In this document: piece by piece, positions 1 to 12,004 of the stretch | Position numbering within the stretch: the stretch's first letter is position 1 | Layout of the letters: every line of letters starts with the position of its first letter | Assembly (NCBI GenBank): GCA_027422505.1 | Contig: JAPQWV010000012.1 | Location: 24,443,501-24,507,500 of the forward strand | Reading direction: 5' to 3' | From: Craterostigma plantagineum | Taxonomy: Eukaryota > Streptophyta > Magnoliopsida > Lamiales > Linderniaceae | DNA: 64,000 bases | Translations under genes and position numbers: made by a program | The notes under the pieces: model-generated | Databases searched by the model: none | Told to the model about the DNA's origin: nothing | Seen by the model: the letters and a program-made list of their open reading frames with translations, nothing else

Positions 1-2
1 AT

Positions 3-398
3 TGGGCGATGAAGCAATTAAACATGGATATGCAAGCCGCAAGCAACAAACGCCTTCTACAACTAAATCATATGGATGAATTTCGCAATGAGGCTTACGA
101 GAATGCAAAAATCTATAAAGAACGAACGAAGGCTTGGCACGATAGATATATTCGGAGAAAAGAATTCGTCGTTGGAGACCAAGTGCTTCTTTTTAATTCT
201 AGGCTTCGTTTGTTTCCAGGCAAGCTAAAGTCAAGGTGGTCAGGTCCATTTACGGTGACTAAAATATTTCCTTATGGTGCGGCAGAGATCAATGACCCAG
301 AAAAAGGGACGTTCAAGGTCAATGGGCAGCGGTTGAAGCCGTACATCAATGGTGGATTCGGTCAAGAAAGGACCACTATAATGCTCAACACACCTTAG
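3..398 (+). CDS. Ty3/gypsy integrase C-terminal end (5' partial)
   Basis: The reading frame is open from the window edge and ends at a TAG before 399. The protein shows the usual gypsy integrase tail: a helical stretch ending in AYENAKIYKERTKAWHDR, then a basic linker, the GDQVLLFNSRLRLFPGKLKSRW strand block (only its parts are listed here) and a short C-terminal segment in which the GPF and LKPY motifs are visible. This region follows the catalytic core in Athila/Tat-type elements and helps bind DNA during integration. The core and reverse transcriptase lie outside the window to the left. The segment has no internal stop, so it may come from a fairly intact copy, but that cannot be judged from this end alone. 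Confidence 0.85.
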   Translation, partial: WAMKQLNMDMQAASNKRLLQLNHMDEFRNEAYENAKIYKERTKAWHDRYIRRKEFVVGDQVLLFNSRLRLFPGKLKSRWSGPFTVTKIFPYGAAEINDPEKGTFKVNGQRLKPYINGGFGQERTTIMLNTP

Positions 399-2085
399 AA
401 AGTCAAGGCGTCGAGCTAATGACGTTAAACAAGCGCTTCTTGGGAGGCAACCCAAGCACTATCTATGCATTATTATCTCATAATTTTAAGTCTTTATGTT
501 ATTATTTTTGTCATCCTAAATTCGTGTCACTGTTGTCGTTGTTCTTGTTCTCTCGCAGGCTTGCAACTAGTTTGGGGGTAGAATGTTCACGAAGGTGGCT
601 CGTTTGCTGTGAAGCGATCGTCCTTTTTCATGTCACACTCTACATCGATCGATACATTATTCAGGGCAGTGTCACTTAAACTCTATCTTTGCTTTATTTT
701 AACACATTGGGGACAATGTGATAATTAGTTTGGGGGTGGGGTGACACATGCTAGATTTTATATGCTTACATATTTAGTATCGATGCCTAAATTTCTGAAT
801 GGTATGAACTGATGAAGGTTTTGATTTGAACGTCACTAGTGAATTCTCCTATCGGTGATGAAATTTTTTAAAAAAATTTACTTTTGTCGTGATAAGATTT
901 ACCGAATTGAGTGTGAAAGTCTTGCATGTTATGTGTGGTGATATTAGCATGATTATCTGGTTACATTAACTACTCCAGGAGAATAGTACGTATCATGAGA
1001 CACAAACCCAGAAAATATTGCGAGTTTTGAGCCAAAAAAAAAAGAGCAACTCATTACTTGCTCTGTGTTTTGAACTTGCTTTGTTATGCATGTCAATATC
1101 ACTTTGTGGATTTTTGTGTACGAAAAATGATAAAGGCACTTAGGATAAGTCACTGGCCTAAATATCTGCGTACCCGATATATCAATCAACTAGTGAGCCC
1201 ATTTGAGCCTTATTAGCCTTATTCTTTGATTTGGAGCCACGATATTTCGCCAAGCTATCCCGTTATTGTATCCTTCTCTTCGTACCATTGTTAGCATGTT
1301 AGCTTACTAGTCGCTTCGGAGTATTGAGTCTATTAATTTAGAGGAGAGAAGATTACGGCATGTATTATGTGGTTGCGTTATTTTACTTATTTGAAAAAAA
1401 AAAGAGATCGAAAAAAAAAACGAGAAGAAAAAAAACTATCGAAAAAAAAAGAGAAAAAAAATATATATCAAAAAAAATATATATAAGAAAAAAAAGAGTG
1501 TTACAGTAGATTTTCAGAATTATTTTCTCGAGTTTTTAGTGCGTTTTTAGTTTCCATTATTCGAAGTCGTATTTTGCTGGTTACAGGGAAGCGATTTAGT
1601 GACTAACATGCTTGACTATTTAGCCCACTTATCCCATATGTCACATCCTTATTACCCTGAGCCCCATTACAACCTTGATAAAGACCTCTTTATTCGTGCA
1701 CGATATCTACTGTGTGAATATGATGTGATATATTTGCAAGCTTAGAATAATATCTTTCTATGTTGTGTGTTGAGCGTATTTATACAAGATCCCGCTAAAC
1801 ATTTTTGAGTGAATTGAGCGATCCCTGTGAGAGTTGTTGAGTGATACGTGCTACGATTCTGGAAATGCTTTTGTGCTATGATATGATCGTGAACTATTAC
1901 TTCATGTCTCATGCCTGACTGATCGCTCCTTCGTTGATGACTCTTTCGACTTGATTTTCTGAAGAAAAAAAAATAAAAATAAAAAGAAAAACATGAGCAT
2001 TCATTTAGTGACGTAAAATCCTAACTTCATTTGGTCTTATTCCGCTTTAATGATCGAGGGCGATCAAAGCTAGTTTGGGGGTGGT
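399..2085. other. Noncoding space between gypsy pol and 3' LTR
   Basis: No ORF with recognisable homology is present. The stretch contains three copies of the same polypurine-like motif AGTTTGGGGGT at 569-579, 727-737 and 2072-2082; only the last directly precedes an LTR. Around 1390-1500 and 1960-1995 there are A-rich, low-complexity tracts broken by short GAG/CGA words. Confidence 0.6.
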
Positions 2086-3748
2086 TGATAAGTTATGATT
2101 TTACATAGTATTTATACCCCGTAAAAGCGTGTTTTTGCGTTGTATTGATCTGAATATCTTCGAATATCCTTTACATTTCTTGTTTAGTAGATATTGGAGC
2201 AAAAATTGACAATATGCAAGTGGGTCTAAGTTTATTTTACCTTTTTAAGTTAAGATCGGCTCAAGTGATTGGGTGCATTATTTTCAAAGCAAGAAGATAA
2301 AAAAAAAATACGGCTTTTGATGATGGAGAAAACATCTTGGCTGCGTTGTTCGCTGAAAGAAAAAAAAAGAAATACACACCAAGCCGCTAATCCTTGACCC
2401 ACTTTGTTTTTTGTTTATCTATTTCAAGGATGCTTTACGTATGGAACGAGTGAAAGGAGAAAGAAAGTGAACGAAGACACACATGCATGAAACACGGACC
2501 GGAAAATACTCCTTATTTATTTCTTTGTCGGGACACGATGGGTTATTAAACACAAAAGAAGGAAACAAGAGGAAAAAAAGATGTCACCTCCACACTACCA
2601 TTGACCCACTTGGTTTGTTTTATCTATTAATAAATAGAATGCTTCTTCACGTGTAGGAGTTGGTGAGCATGGGAGAGAGAAAATGAGAATTGAGATTATG
2701 AAGCTCCCATGCATTGAACCTCTGAACTCTCTCACATAAAGCAACCACTTAACCTTCAACTTATATCATCCAATCATCACGCACCAAACATCATCGCATC
2801 CCACTCACCTCTCACCCACACCAAAGAATTCACAGCAGTTTACCATATCATTGCTGAACAGAAACTACGCAGACGCGCAAGAGGACAGCGAGATCGACAA
2901 AAGGCGGGCAACATTCACGGAGAGACGAGGACGCACAAACACCGCTCTACAAATTTGATACGTTTTCTCGTCTTTTATTTATCTTTTATTATGGACGAAT
3001 TTATTTTGAAGCTTTTGTCGAATTATAATATGTTCTAATTTCGTTATCTGGGGTTACGATGTAGCCAGACATGATTGCTATTGATTTTCAACGTGTATGC
3101 TATTAAGACCTTAATGCTATGTTGAATATCATAATCTGTTGTTAATGCTTACGAATTTCTGATCAACTTTCGTATGAATAGGTGTTTAGATATGAGACTG
3201 AGAGGTGATTATCTGAGCGTGTCCGTTGATTATGATACCATTAGAACATTCGTAAGCTAGAGATAGTTACGTGACTAGTGCGATGATTTATGATTTTCCA
3301 AGATTAATGCGTTCGACGTGTAGAAATCTTGACAGGGATGTAAGATTCGCATGTTAGAATAGGTTATCAATGCTAGAGATAGATTGATAATTACAACGGA
3401 AAAATCCATCGTCAACATAAAATTGAGTATTCCTTTGAAAACTGAAATCAATAGCATGATTGTCATCGGTGAAGTCGGATCCCCAGATTTATCTTTGATT
3501 AAAATCGTTTCGTTGTTCTTCGTTATTTATTTGGTCATTTACCTTTTTAATCGTTTTTATTATTTATCTGTGCATTTTACTTTATCGTTTCGTCAACTAC
3601 CAACTTGCGATTGTTCAAATAAAATTAGAATTAATATAATTTCGGTACTTAGTAACACAGTCCTTTCGGTTCGATATCCGTACTTACGTACACTATTACT
3701 TGTTAGAACGATACGTACACTTGCGTGTTAACGAATTTATTCGCAACA
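2086..3748 (+). repeat. 3' LTR of the gypsy element
   Basis: The LTR starts with TGATAAGTTATG immediately after the purine tract and appears to end at the CA of TCGCAACA near 3748, giving about 1.66 kb. The start is well supported; the end is inferred from the terminal CA and the change to unrelated sequence, because no partner LTR is available in the window. Confidence 0.55.
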
Positions 3749-4245
3749 AGAAATCAGCTGCTTTAGGTTCTTGATTGAGTGTAGATTCGTTTATGATTGA
3801 TTATCAGTCTAAGAATTTGGATCTTGAACTCGAACGAATCGAAAATCAGACGAAAAACAGAAAACAGAGATGCGCAGATTTACGTGGTTCGGCCTCACTT
3901 TTGGCCTACTCCACGGATCAAACAGAGCACTTTTTATTCAATCTAAGAGAAGGGATTACAAGCTAGAAACTTACTCTCCAACTCTTACGTTTACAAGTCA
4001 CTCAGAAACTCACTCTATGAAAAGATACGAACGCTCGAAGAAGGCTCCTTGACCACCGCTAATCTGATATATATAGCAGGTTTTTGTTAATCGCTTCAGC
4101 TCTCTGTAAACTGCTGCTCTGTAAACTGATAAAGTGCTTAACACTTCTATTAGTGAAACTGCACCTTTTAACTTGAGCCATTAGATCTAGGATTGGTTGC
4201 TCGAACGGCTACAAATCCCAACTACCATTTAAATTGTTAGTTGCC
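3749..4245 (-). repeat. Remnant of a copia LTR
   Basis: The sequence around 3870-3925 (TTTACGTGGTTCGGC, then CCTACTCCACGGATCAA) matches in layout the LTR of the copia element at 22444-25753, which has GTGGTTCGGCAATC followed by CTACGTCTACGGACC. A TATA-like stretch (GATATATATAGCAG) lies near 4068. No coding part of an element is attached, so it is a solo or truncated LTR. Its exact ends are not resolved. Confidence 0.4.
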
Positions 4246-4350
4246 TTCAGCAGTATTAAATCGAGCCACAGACCTGAAGCTATTACGAACTTCGTTCGAT
4301 TCTTTCAGCTTCGATTCATTAGAGTTTAGGCTCAAATCTCAGCACTTAGT

Positions 4351-5925
4351 ATGGACATCGAAGTCGATCATTATGCGGTTCTGGGCCTGCCTTCGGGGAG
4401 TGAAGGTGAGAAGCTCTCGGAGCAAGAGATTAACAAAGCTTATCGATCAAACGCGAGAGAATTGCACCCTGACAAGAGGCCAGATGACCCAATGGCACAC
4501 GCTAATTTCTTGAAGCTCCAAACATCATACGAGGTTCTCAAGGATGAAAAGGCAAGGAAGTTATTCGATGACCTATTGAGAGTGAAACAAGAGAAGCTTC
4601 AACGCCAGGAACGCCAGGATCTCAAGCGACGTAAGATGATGTCAGACCTTGAAGATAGAGAACGATACGCTTTTGAGGTGGACCCCACTGCTAAAGCTCG
4701 TGAAGAGAGAGAATTGCCCGAAAGCTGAAGGAGGAGATTTCAAGAATCCGTGCTATGCACATCAATCAGAAGTCGGCCGGCTTGGGAGCATCTTTCAAGG
4801 GAGACGCAAAATCGAACAAGAAAAGTGGGCTCCACGGTGGATCCAGGCCCGTAGCTCACGAAGTCGGGACCTGAGGCGATCCTCGAAATTCGGGCCCTAA
4901 GTTTTTTATGTAATTTTTTAAATAACATACGTAGTCTAACATAAATTTAACCGTAAATGTAAGTTATTTAAACCGTAAATTAAAAACCATCTAGGTGTTT
5001 TATAGGCATGGTTCGCCGTCGTGGATGCGGACGTCGATGCAGAAGTAAGCGATACAGATACGTTGCATTGTCGCGATGCGGTCGCAGACGATACGCACTT
5101 TTCTTAAAGAAATGTAAAATATATCAGTTTCTTTGCAACTATACTAGATTATATTTGTAGAAAGGTTAAAAACACATAATAAGTTTGTATCACAATTCAC
5201 TTATGTATATTACAAAATTTTCTATTATATTACATATATTTCAATTTTTTTTCTTATATTACATATATTACAAATATTTTGAAAATTCTTATTAGTATTA
5301 AAAAAGTCATTAAGAAAAATTGGAAAATAATGCAAGTCAAACATCAATAAACATGTTCAAACGCGTATATTCAATAAAGTTAAACAATGTACGAAAATTT
5401 AAATAATAGAACTATAAGACTATCATAATATCTAGACTAATAATAAAGTGTTTAACAAGATAAATAAACTTTCAAGCTATTCCTCTTTTTTTAAGAGAGG
5501 GTGCTTAAAGTGTCGTGGGAGAAGATCGGTGAGGACTACACACCCCAGAAACTCAAGGAGATCTTTCAGGAGTTTGGTTCAGTAGAAGATGTAGTAGTCA
5601 TCAAAAGTTCTAAGAAGAGAGGATCAGCCCTTGTTTTGCCTTTTGATTCCGTTGCTGAGAGAAATGAAGCAGCTGATGATCCCAAGCTCAATCTTGTTGG
5701 TGCTGGATATCAGGCATTTGAAGAGTCGGTTCTTGAAAAGCTGAAAAAGGTTTGATACAATGTCGCTTGATTCTTCTCCGCGTATACTTTTTGGTTTATG
5801 AAGTAACGTTTATCCTTTTTCGATGCAGTTTCCCGCCCAATAACTTGTTCTTTCTTTTGTTTCAGGCTGCACAGAGGCAAAAATGAAATGGTGCAGTGTG
5901 TTCATGTTGCTTATGCCAAGTTTAT
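4351..5925 (+). pseudogene. DNAJC17-like J-domain + RRM protein gene, broken
   Basis: The first 125 codons from ATG 4351 give an N-terminal J domain with the HPD motif (ELHPDKRPDDP) followed by a basic coiled stretch, as in plant DNAJC17-type proteins that act with the spliceosome. Near 4713 one base is missing; the homologous reading (ARKLKEEISRIRAM) continues in another frame to about 4880. About 610 bp of AT-rich sequence then interrupts the gene. Homology resumes at 5501 with the RRM part (LKVSWEKIGEDYTPQKLKEI), but the middle of the RRM region appears deleted because the segment after SSKKRGSAL jumps directly to DSVAERNEAADDPKLN. A GT-AG intron (about 5749-5865) separates a short last exon. 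The combination of frameshift, insertion and internal loss argues for a pseudogene; an error at the single missing base would not rescue it. Confidence 0.7.
4885..5495. other. AT-rich insertion inside the DNAJC17-like gene
   Basis: The stretch has no coding signal and is about 75 percent A+T except for a short patch near 5010-5095 rich in CGATGCGG-like words. It sits where the family protein should be continuous between the coiled region and the RRM. It lacks clear GT...AG splice ends in the right phase, so an inserted mobile fragment is more likely than an intron. I cannot assign it to a family. Confidence 0.4.
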
Positions 5926-5929
5926 AGGT

Positions 5930-6455
5930 TATATACCAATTATTACAAGCCGTTACATTGGGAAATCAGTGTCCACGTTTAGGTGATGAAATCTTATGCC
6001 GCTGATCTATGTGTTGCCTCTGTTGTACGAAACACACTTACCTCTTTAGTTTATTTATCTCCGTGAAATCTTATACAAGCCATTCTATCTGTTACGTAAG
6101 GATTATCCGTGATAGAGAGTCAACAATCTGTATAAAGTATCTTCTTCAGGGTGTCGTTCTTGCTATTACGATGATCAGATCTTATTGCAGACGACATATC
6201 GGTCGAGTATACGCGATAACATCGTGACAGAGAAACGCATAGGTATCCATCTTATTACTTTCGGACAGATCGAGGCCAATTTTGTTACTATTTACATACT
6301 TAGTGACCTAATTTTGTAACTGGCAAACATATTGACCCAAAATCGAAAATTGACATACTTAGTTACCCATTTTTATAAATTTTCCTAATGAATAGTAACA
6401 TGTAATAATTCAAAATTGATCCGACGGCTTAAAATTAACCTAGTCACGCTCTCAC
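5930..6455. other. Intergenic, no gene seen
   Basis: No ORF with family resemblance was found. The part at 6270-6400 repeats short phrases such as ACATACTTAGT(G/T)ACC and resembles small dispersed repeats, without clear ends. Confidence 0.4.
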
Positions 6456-7366
6456 TAGGGGTGAGCAAAACCGGATATCCGGATTTTCGGATATCTGGTT
6501 TCGGATATCAAAAAATAATATTCGTATCCGGTCCGGTTTTAATCGGGTATACGAAAATCGGATATCCGCTTTGTTCGGATATTTAAATCGGATATCCGCA
6601 TCCGGTTTTTAAATTTATTTTTTTAAATAATTTTTCATATTTTCTTTTCAAAATCATATTTTTATTTCTTCTCAAAATAAAAAATATATTTTTTCATATA
6701 AAAATTACTACACATAGTAATTAACACAATATGTGAATTGATGATTCAAAATTACATAATAAATAATAAACAATATGCGAATTCATGATTCAAAATATAT
6801 TCTGTTCAAAATCATTTTTTTTATTTCTTATCAAAATAAAAAATATATTTTTTCATATAAAAATTTCTACACATAGTAATTCACACAACATGTGAATTCA
6901 TGATTCAAAATTACATAATAAATAATAAACAATATGCGAATTCATGATTCAAAATATATTCTGTTCAAAATCATTTTTTTTTTTATTTCTTATCAAAATA
7001 AAAAATATATTTTTTCATATAAAAATTTCTACACATAGTAATTCACACAACATGTGAATTCATGATTCAAAATTACATAATAAAATAATATAAATATAAA
7101 TATTTCTATTTTTGAGGATTTGTTTCCCCTTTTGACCTTTATTTTTCATTTTGGGCTATTTTTTATTTTTTTAGTTATTTTTAAATATAAAACCGGATAC
7201 CGGATATCCGGATTTTAGACAAACTACTATCCGAATCCGATCCGGTTTATTTTAAAATAAATCGGATCGGATATCCGATCCGGTTTTTAAAACCGGATAT
7301 TCGAATTTTCGGGTTTTGAAAACTGGATATCGGAATCCGGTTTTCGGATATTTTTGCTCAGCCCTA
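6456..7366. mobile_element. hAT-like MITE with terminal inverted repeats
   Basis: The left end reads TAGGGGTGAGCAAAACCGGA and the right end, inverted, reads TAGGGCTGAGCAAAAATATC, so the termini are imperfect inverted repeats. The subterminal 100 bases on both sides are packed with CGGATATCCGG-like words in both orientations, as in nonautonomous hAT elements. The flanks GCTCTCAC and CTCTCCAC are compatible with a decayed 8-bp target duplication. There is no transposase. The core carries three tandem copies of a 158-159 bp unit. Confidence 0.65.
6647..7120. repeat. Three tandem copies of a ~158-bp AT-rich unit
   Basis: Unit starts (TTCAAAATCAT) are at 6647, 6805 and 6964. Each unit carries ATAAAAATTTCTACACATAG and TGTGAATTCATGATTCAAAA-like blocks. 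Copies two and three are nearly identical, copy one is more diverged, and the third is cut at its end. Confidence 0.85.
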
Positions 7367-7374
7367 CTCTCCAC

Positions 7375-8050
7375 TATTAATCCAACTGTGAAAATGTGAT
7401 AATGTTGAAAGGATTAAATGGGCCAAGTATTTGGAATTGATGTTTTAGATGGGCTGGACTGAGTTATTCTAACTTGGGCCCACTAATATTAATATTTTTA
7501 ATATACTAATGATTCCAGTTATGATATACAAATATATGTGACCGACCGCAAGAGAATATTCAAATGTTACGCGCTTGCATGATAATTAGCACAGTTACTG
7601 ATAATTATACTTAAGACACGTAGTAAAACAATTATAAAAAATGGAAATCATAAAATATAAAGAAATAAAAACAGATAAAGTATATTAATGCGCCAAGTCA
7701 TAGTCGAACGTGCTGCATGTGCCACACGATTTCGATTAGGTGGAGCTTTTATTTCTTGCACACCCACTTTTTCATCACCCCATTATTCTTCGATTCTAAA
7801 TTTAATTATTTTTTGGATTCCATTATAAAATAATCACGTCATTATTAAAAGAAAATACACATTGGTCTCACGTTGAACCTGAGCAAATAAGTCAAATTCG
7901 ACCTCGTGATTGGATAAGATAATACGCTAACGGAAGATTATAAATACATAAAATGACTTGGATAATGATAATAATAAATGATTGTATAAATAATAGTTAT
8001 TGACTGGTTGAAGAAGAAGCTTTTATGGGGCCTGAAATCTGAAAGCTCCA

Positions 8051-8081
<31 letters not shown>

Positions 8082-8251
8082 AAATTTCTGGTGCAAAGAA
8101 CACGAACAATCCATTAAAGACATAAGCTCAATTTCGAAAGAAAATTCGTGTTTGAAGATCATACGTTGACGCAGCGAGCTGGAGCCTTCTTTTTCAATCT
8201 GTAAAAAAGAAGGCTCTGCAGAATACCGTTCGCGTTCCTTTGCACCAGAAA
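7375..8251. other. Upstream region of the lipase-like gene
   Basis: No gene is visible. The interval contains AT-rich promoter-type sequence and, near the gene, a long (CT) run that is listed separately. The transcription start cannot be set from sequence alone. Confidence 0.5.
8054..8081. repeat. (CT)14 microsatellite upstream of the lipase-like gene
   Basis: Fourteen uninterrupted CT units lie about 170 bp upstream of the start codon. CT-rich tracts at this distance are common in plant core promoters and 5' UTRs, so it may be transcribed leader. Confidence 0.8.
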
Positions 8252-10326
8252 ATGGTAACAAACATGATCAGATGGTGGATTGTGAGCCTTCGATTAATGG
8301 AGCTCATAGTCAGCTCGCTGGTTCATATGGTGTATGGGTTCTATATATTCAGCTCAGCTGTAGCTGGCGATTTGTCGCAGACGTTGAGCGATTGGATCTT
8401 CAGCCCAAATTCGTCCGATGCCATCGATGTGAACGATCCGTCGAAAATGACGACGACGACGAGCGCTGATGATTTGCCTCCCATTGTGTTGGTTCATGGA
8501 ATATTTGGTTTCGGGAAAGGGGTATGTTTGTAATTTCAGTGTTTGCCTCCCAAATGAGTTTTAATTATATTTGTTGGTGTTGTTCAACAGAGGTTGGGTG
8601 GTTTCTCTTACTTTGCTGGTGCTGAGAAGAAGGATGATAGGGTTCTTGTCCCAGATTTGGGCTCTTTGACAAGCGTATATGATAGGTAAATGTATCTTCT
8701 GTTCTTGTTTGATGATTCCGCCGATTAGCTTTTGAATTCTATTTTGTTGATGGGTTATTTTAGGGCAAGAGAGTTGTTCTATTACTTGAAAGGAGGGCAA
8801 GTTGATTATGGAGAAGAACACAGCAGAGCTTGTGGGCATTCTAGATATGGTAGAGTTTATGAAAAAGGTAGTCTTTTCTTTCCCTTTTGTGTTCATTTCT
8901 TCTCTGATATTCAAGATTCTGTGCATATGGTTTACGATTTAGCTGAATAGTGTTTAAAAACAAATTTCAGGGCAGTATCCCGAGTGGGACGAGGATCATC
9001 CGATTCACTTTGTAGGACATTCGGCTGGAGCTCAAGTTGTTCGGATTCTTCAGCAAATGCTCGCTGATAAAGTCGGTGCTTTTCCTCTATTGTTGCTCTG
9101 CTGTTGTGTTTCGGTTTTCGAATCATCTAAAAGAGATGGTTCTTTGTATTCGATTTCAGGAATTCGAAGGACATGAGAATACTTCACCAAACTGGGTTTT
9201 AAGCGTAACCTCCTTGTCGGGAGCATTTAATGGAACGACAAGAACCTATTTAGACGGAATGCAGTAAGCCCATGTTATTGCTAGCTAAGTTTCTTTAAGG
9301 TTCTGTTTGGGATAAGAAAAGAACAGACCAAAAAACAGAGTTTGCATTCTATCTACTTTATATTTCTCTCCGCTATCTTCTTAACATTCGTTGAAAAATT
9401 GCACAGACCAGAGGACGGGAAATCCATGAAGCCCATCTCGCTCCTACAGCTCTGCCGTATAGGCGTAATTTTATACGATTGGTTCGACATCCAATGGATG
9501 AAGGATTACTACAACTTTGGCTTCGACCATTTCAACATTTCTTGGAAGAAAATTGGAGTAAGAGGTTTGATCAGCTGCCTTATGGGAAAGACGGGCCCAT
9601 TTGCCTCGGGCGATTGGATTTTGCCAGACCTCACCTTGCAAGGGTCTGTGAGACTAAACGGTGGCATACAAACGTTCCCCGATACGTATTACTTCAGCTA
9701 CGCCACGAAAAGAACTAAGAAAATCATGGGCTTCACTCTTCCTTCTGGGATTCTTGGAACACATCCTTTGTTCTTGGTCAGAGTACTTCAAATGTCTCAG
9801 TGGAGACATCCTTTGCATGTAACTCCTCCCTATAAAGGGTACAGGTGAGTGCCACCGTTTCTTCTTCAATCGCAAAAGATTTTGAGTGAGTTTGTAAGAT
9901 TTCCTTGATGTAATAACCACCTACAGGGATGAAGATTGGTGGGACAACGATGGGGCGCTTAACACCATATCTATGACACATCCTCGTTTTCCAGTCGAAC
10001 ATCCTAATTACTTCGTTTCGAACGACTCAGAATGCCAGCATCATTTAAGGCCGGGAATTTGGTTTGTTTTCTCTTCCTCGCTATTCTTTTCTGTTACGTT
10101 CTTTCTTAAAAAACCGACAGCTTATTTAGGAAACATTCTTAACCATTTGAATGTCGTCAGGTATTACAAGATCATCGAAGGGGACCATATTCTTTTCATA
10201 GTTAACAGGGAAAGAGCGGGCGTTCAGTTCGATCTGATATACGACAGCATATTCGAGAGATGTAGGAAGCATGTGTTGAGAAAGACTCAAAAACTGCCGA
10301 ACCAAATAAGCCACAGCAGTCAATGA
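8252..10326 (+). CDS. Alpha/beta-hydrolase, triacylglycerol lipase-like (8 exons)
   Basis: Exons: 8252-8521, 8591-8685, 8764-8867, 8971-9071, 9160-9263, 9407-9844, 9927-10061, 10161-10326; all introns are GT-AG and the total is 470 residues without a break. The N-terminus has a hydrophobic stretch (residues about 8-35) that could be a signal anchor. The oxyanion segment PPIVLVHGIFGFGKG and the nucleophile elbow G-H-S-A-G (Ser in HFVGHSAGAQ) mark a serine hydrolase. The overall layout matches the plant proteins related to bacterial thermoalkalophilic lipases, which probably hydrolyse ester lipids; a likely catalytic His is in the EGDH segment near the C-terminus. The start was chosen as the first ATG in frame (8252); the Met at codon 5 is an alternative. 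The true substrate is unknown. Confidence 0.9.
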
Positions 10327-10583
10327 GATGTAAGCATTCTCACACGGCGGACATATATACATGAGTTCTTTAAAGCCTTTCTGTAATTATAGATTTGATT
10401 CTTCCTGCGGTAGAACAACAAAGGTGATGATAGCAGAGTAGTCGGGAAGTACTGTGTTGTCATAATACCTACGGACGGCACTATTCTTCATTGTATTTGA
10501 TTGATTTTCATTCATCTTTGACTGAGATCAAACACTAATGTAATGTCAATTCATTACCAATGAAATCTTACATAAAATATAGG
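10327..10583. other. 3' flank of the lipase-like gene
   Basis: This is AT-rich downstream sequence with possible polyadenylation words (AATAAA-like and TGTAAT). No further gene is seen. Confidence 0.4.
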
Positions 10584-10925
10584 GTCAATTCGAAATCAGG
10601 CCCCATTAAGGGTTTGATTTCGAATTCAGGCCATGTTTGAGAATTTTTTAGGTTAAATGACCCATTTTGTGTGGTGTAAAAAAGTGGTACGAAAGATATA
10701 TGAACTGGTATAGAATGATCGTTTTGTGTTACAAACTTTGAACATACTGGTATGTCAAAGCAATAAAGTGGTACTGTAGAAAATAAACTGGTATCAGATG
10801 ATCATAAACTGGTACAAGATTATGGTTTTGTAGTACAGAATTTCAGCATACGGTATGTAAGAGCAATGAAGTGGTACTGCACAAAAATGGGTCCTTTGTG
10901 GCGCGCCGCCATCTACTAACCTTTC
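10584..10925. repeat. Dispersed repeat family R, copy 1
   Basis: The copy contains the phrases AACTGGTA, AGCAATAAAGTGGTACTG and GGGTCC together with an opening CAGGCCC...TTCAGGCC. Related copies lie at about 36240-36565, 50340-50473 and 55770-56135. The copies share layout but are well diverged. No coding capacity is evident. Confidence 0.6.
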
Positions 10926-11394
10926 TAACGTTATCTTACGTGACTAAATATAATAGAAAGTAAACAATATCCGAAAATGCGTATTAAATTTTTTCCTTTT
11001 ATATAAAGGAATTCATTATGTACATGCTCAAAATATCGCTTCAACCCTATATACATGGGAAGTGTATAAGTGCGCAGCAAAAGAAACCCTAATGCCCGAC
11101 CACACAGGTCGCATCCATGTACACACCACCCCCAAAAGTCGCTGGAAGCTTCAAAAGGTAAGCCTTGCCATCAAAAGCGATCACGTACCGTGGTCGCGTG
11201 CACCAACAACACATAAAGTAAGGGGTGAGCTATAAAGCTCAGTAAGTAGGAATATGCAATGTCGTGAACGTGAAAACCCCGCAAAGGCATCCGCGCCAAT
11301 GCATCTCACACCTCGTAAATCAAACTCAATCTCATATCTCTCAGGGCCCTCGGCTAACTTGCTATGCACCATAAAGAGCTCTAATCCAACATGG

Positions 11395-11580
11395 ATAAAC
11401 GTGGCAGCGACCTACGCTGGGTAGCCTACGCTAGGTTTCCCTAGGTCGCACCCTCCCAGGTCGTCCCCTCTGCCGTGCGGTAGCCCACGCTGGTAGCCTA
11501 CGCTGGTTAGCCTACGCTAGGGTTCCCCCTAGGTCGCTCCTTCCCAGGTCGCACCCTCCAGGTCGCATCCCTCCGCTATC
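11395..11580. repeat. Short irregular tandem repeats in the gypsy LTR
   Basis: The words GTAGCCTACGCTGG and CAGGTCGCACCCTCC recur four to five times with small changes, forming an irregular minisatellite of about 14-20 bp units. Confidence 0.6.
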
Positions 11581-11792
11581 AGGACATCAGCCCAAATAAA
11601 ATAAACAGGGCAGAAGCCCAAATAAATATATAATATAATCGACGACGCACCACGCCGTCATGGTGCCATAGAAGTAGCCCTGACTCAACTGCGAGTCGAC
11701 ATCAAATGCCTATATCGGCAAATATCATTCGCCCTCAAGCGATAAAACCCCAAGTGCCTCGTGCATGCATATGAATATGCAACGTGAATTAA

Positions 11793-11997
11793 TGTGAGCA
11801 GTAGTGAGAAACAGAGAAAGATGAATAAAGAGCTCAAATTATTATTCATATTCCACGATGATACATTGTATATATAGGCTAATACCCATAATTAACTCCC
11901 TAATTACTCCACTTATCTCTTATTTAATACCAATCCCCATAAATCAGTAATCTATCTACGGAACGTATCAATCATAATAAATAACAATATCTCAACA
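11793..11997 (-). repeat. Copia 3' LTR
   Basis: This 205-bp LTR starts TGTGAGCAG and ends CTCAACA on the plus strand. It is preceded by ATTAA and differs by one base from its partner at 16350. Confidence 0.95.
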
Positions 11998-12004
11998 CCC
12001 TCCC

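Larger units (their letters stand above)
1..3748 (+). mobile_element. 3' part of a Ty3/gypsy (Athila/Tat-like) LTR retrotransposon
   Basis: The parts run in element order: integrase tail (3-398), about 1.7 kb without a convincing gene, a purine-rich tract just before 2086, and a long LTR. The long gap between pol and the 3' LTR fits the Athila/Tat group, where this space may hold an env-like or other extra ORF; I see no such ORF here. The 5' half and 5' LTR are outside the window, so target duplication and age cannot be read. Confidence 0.75.
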
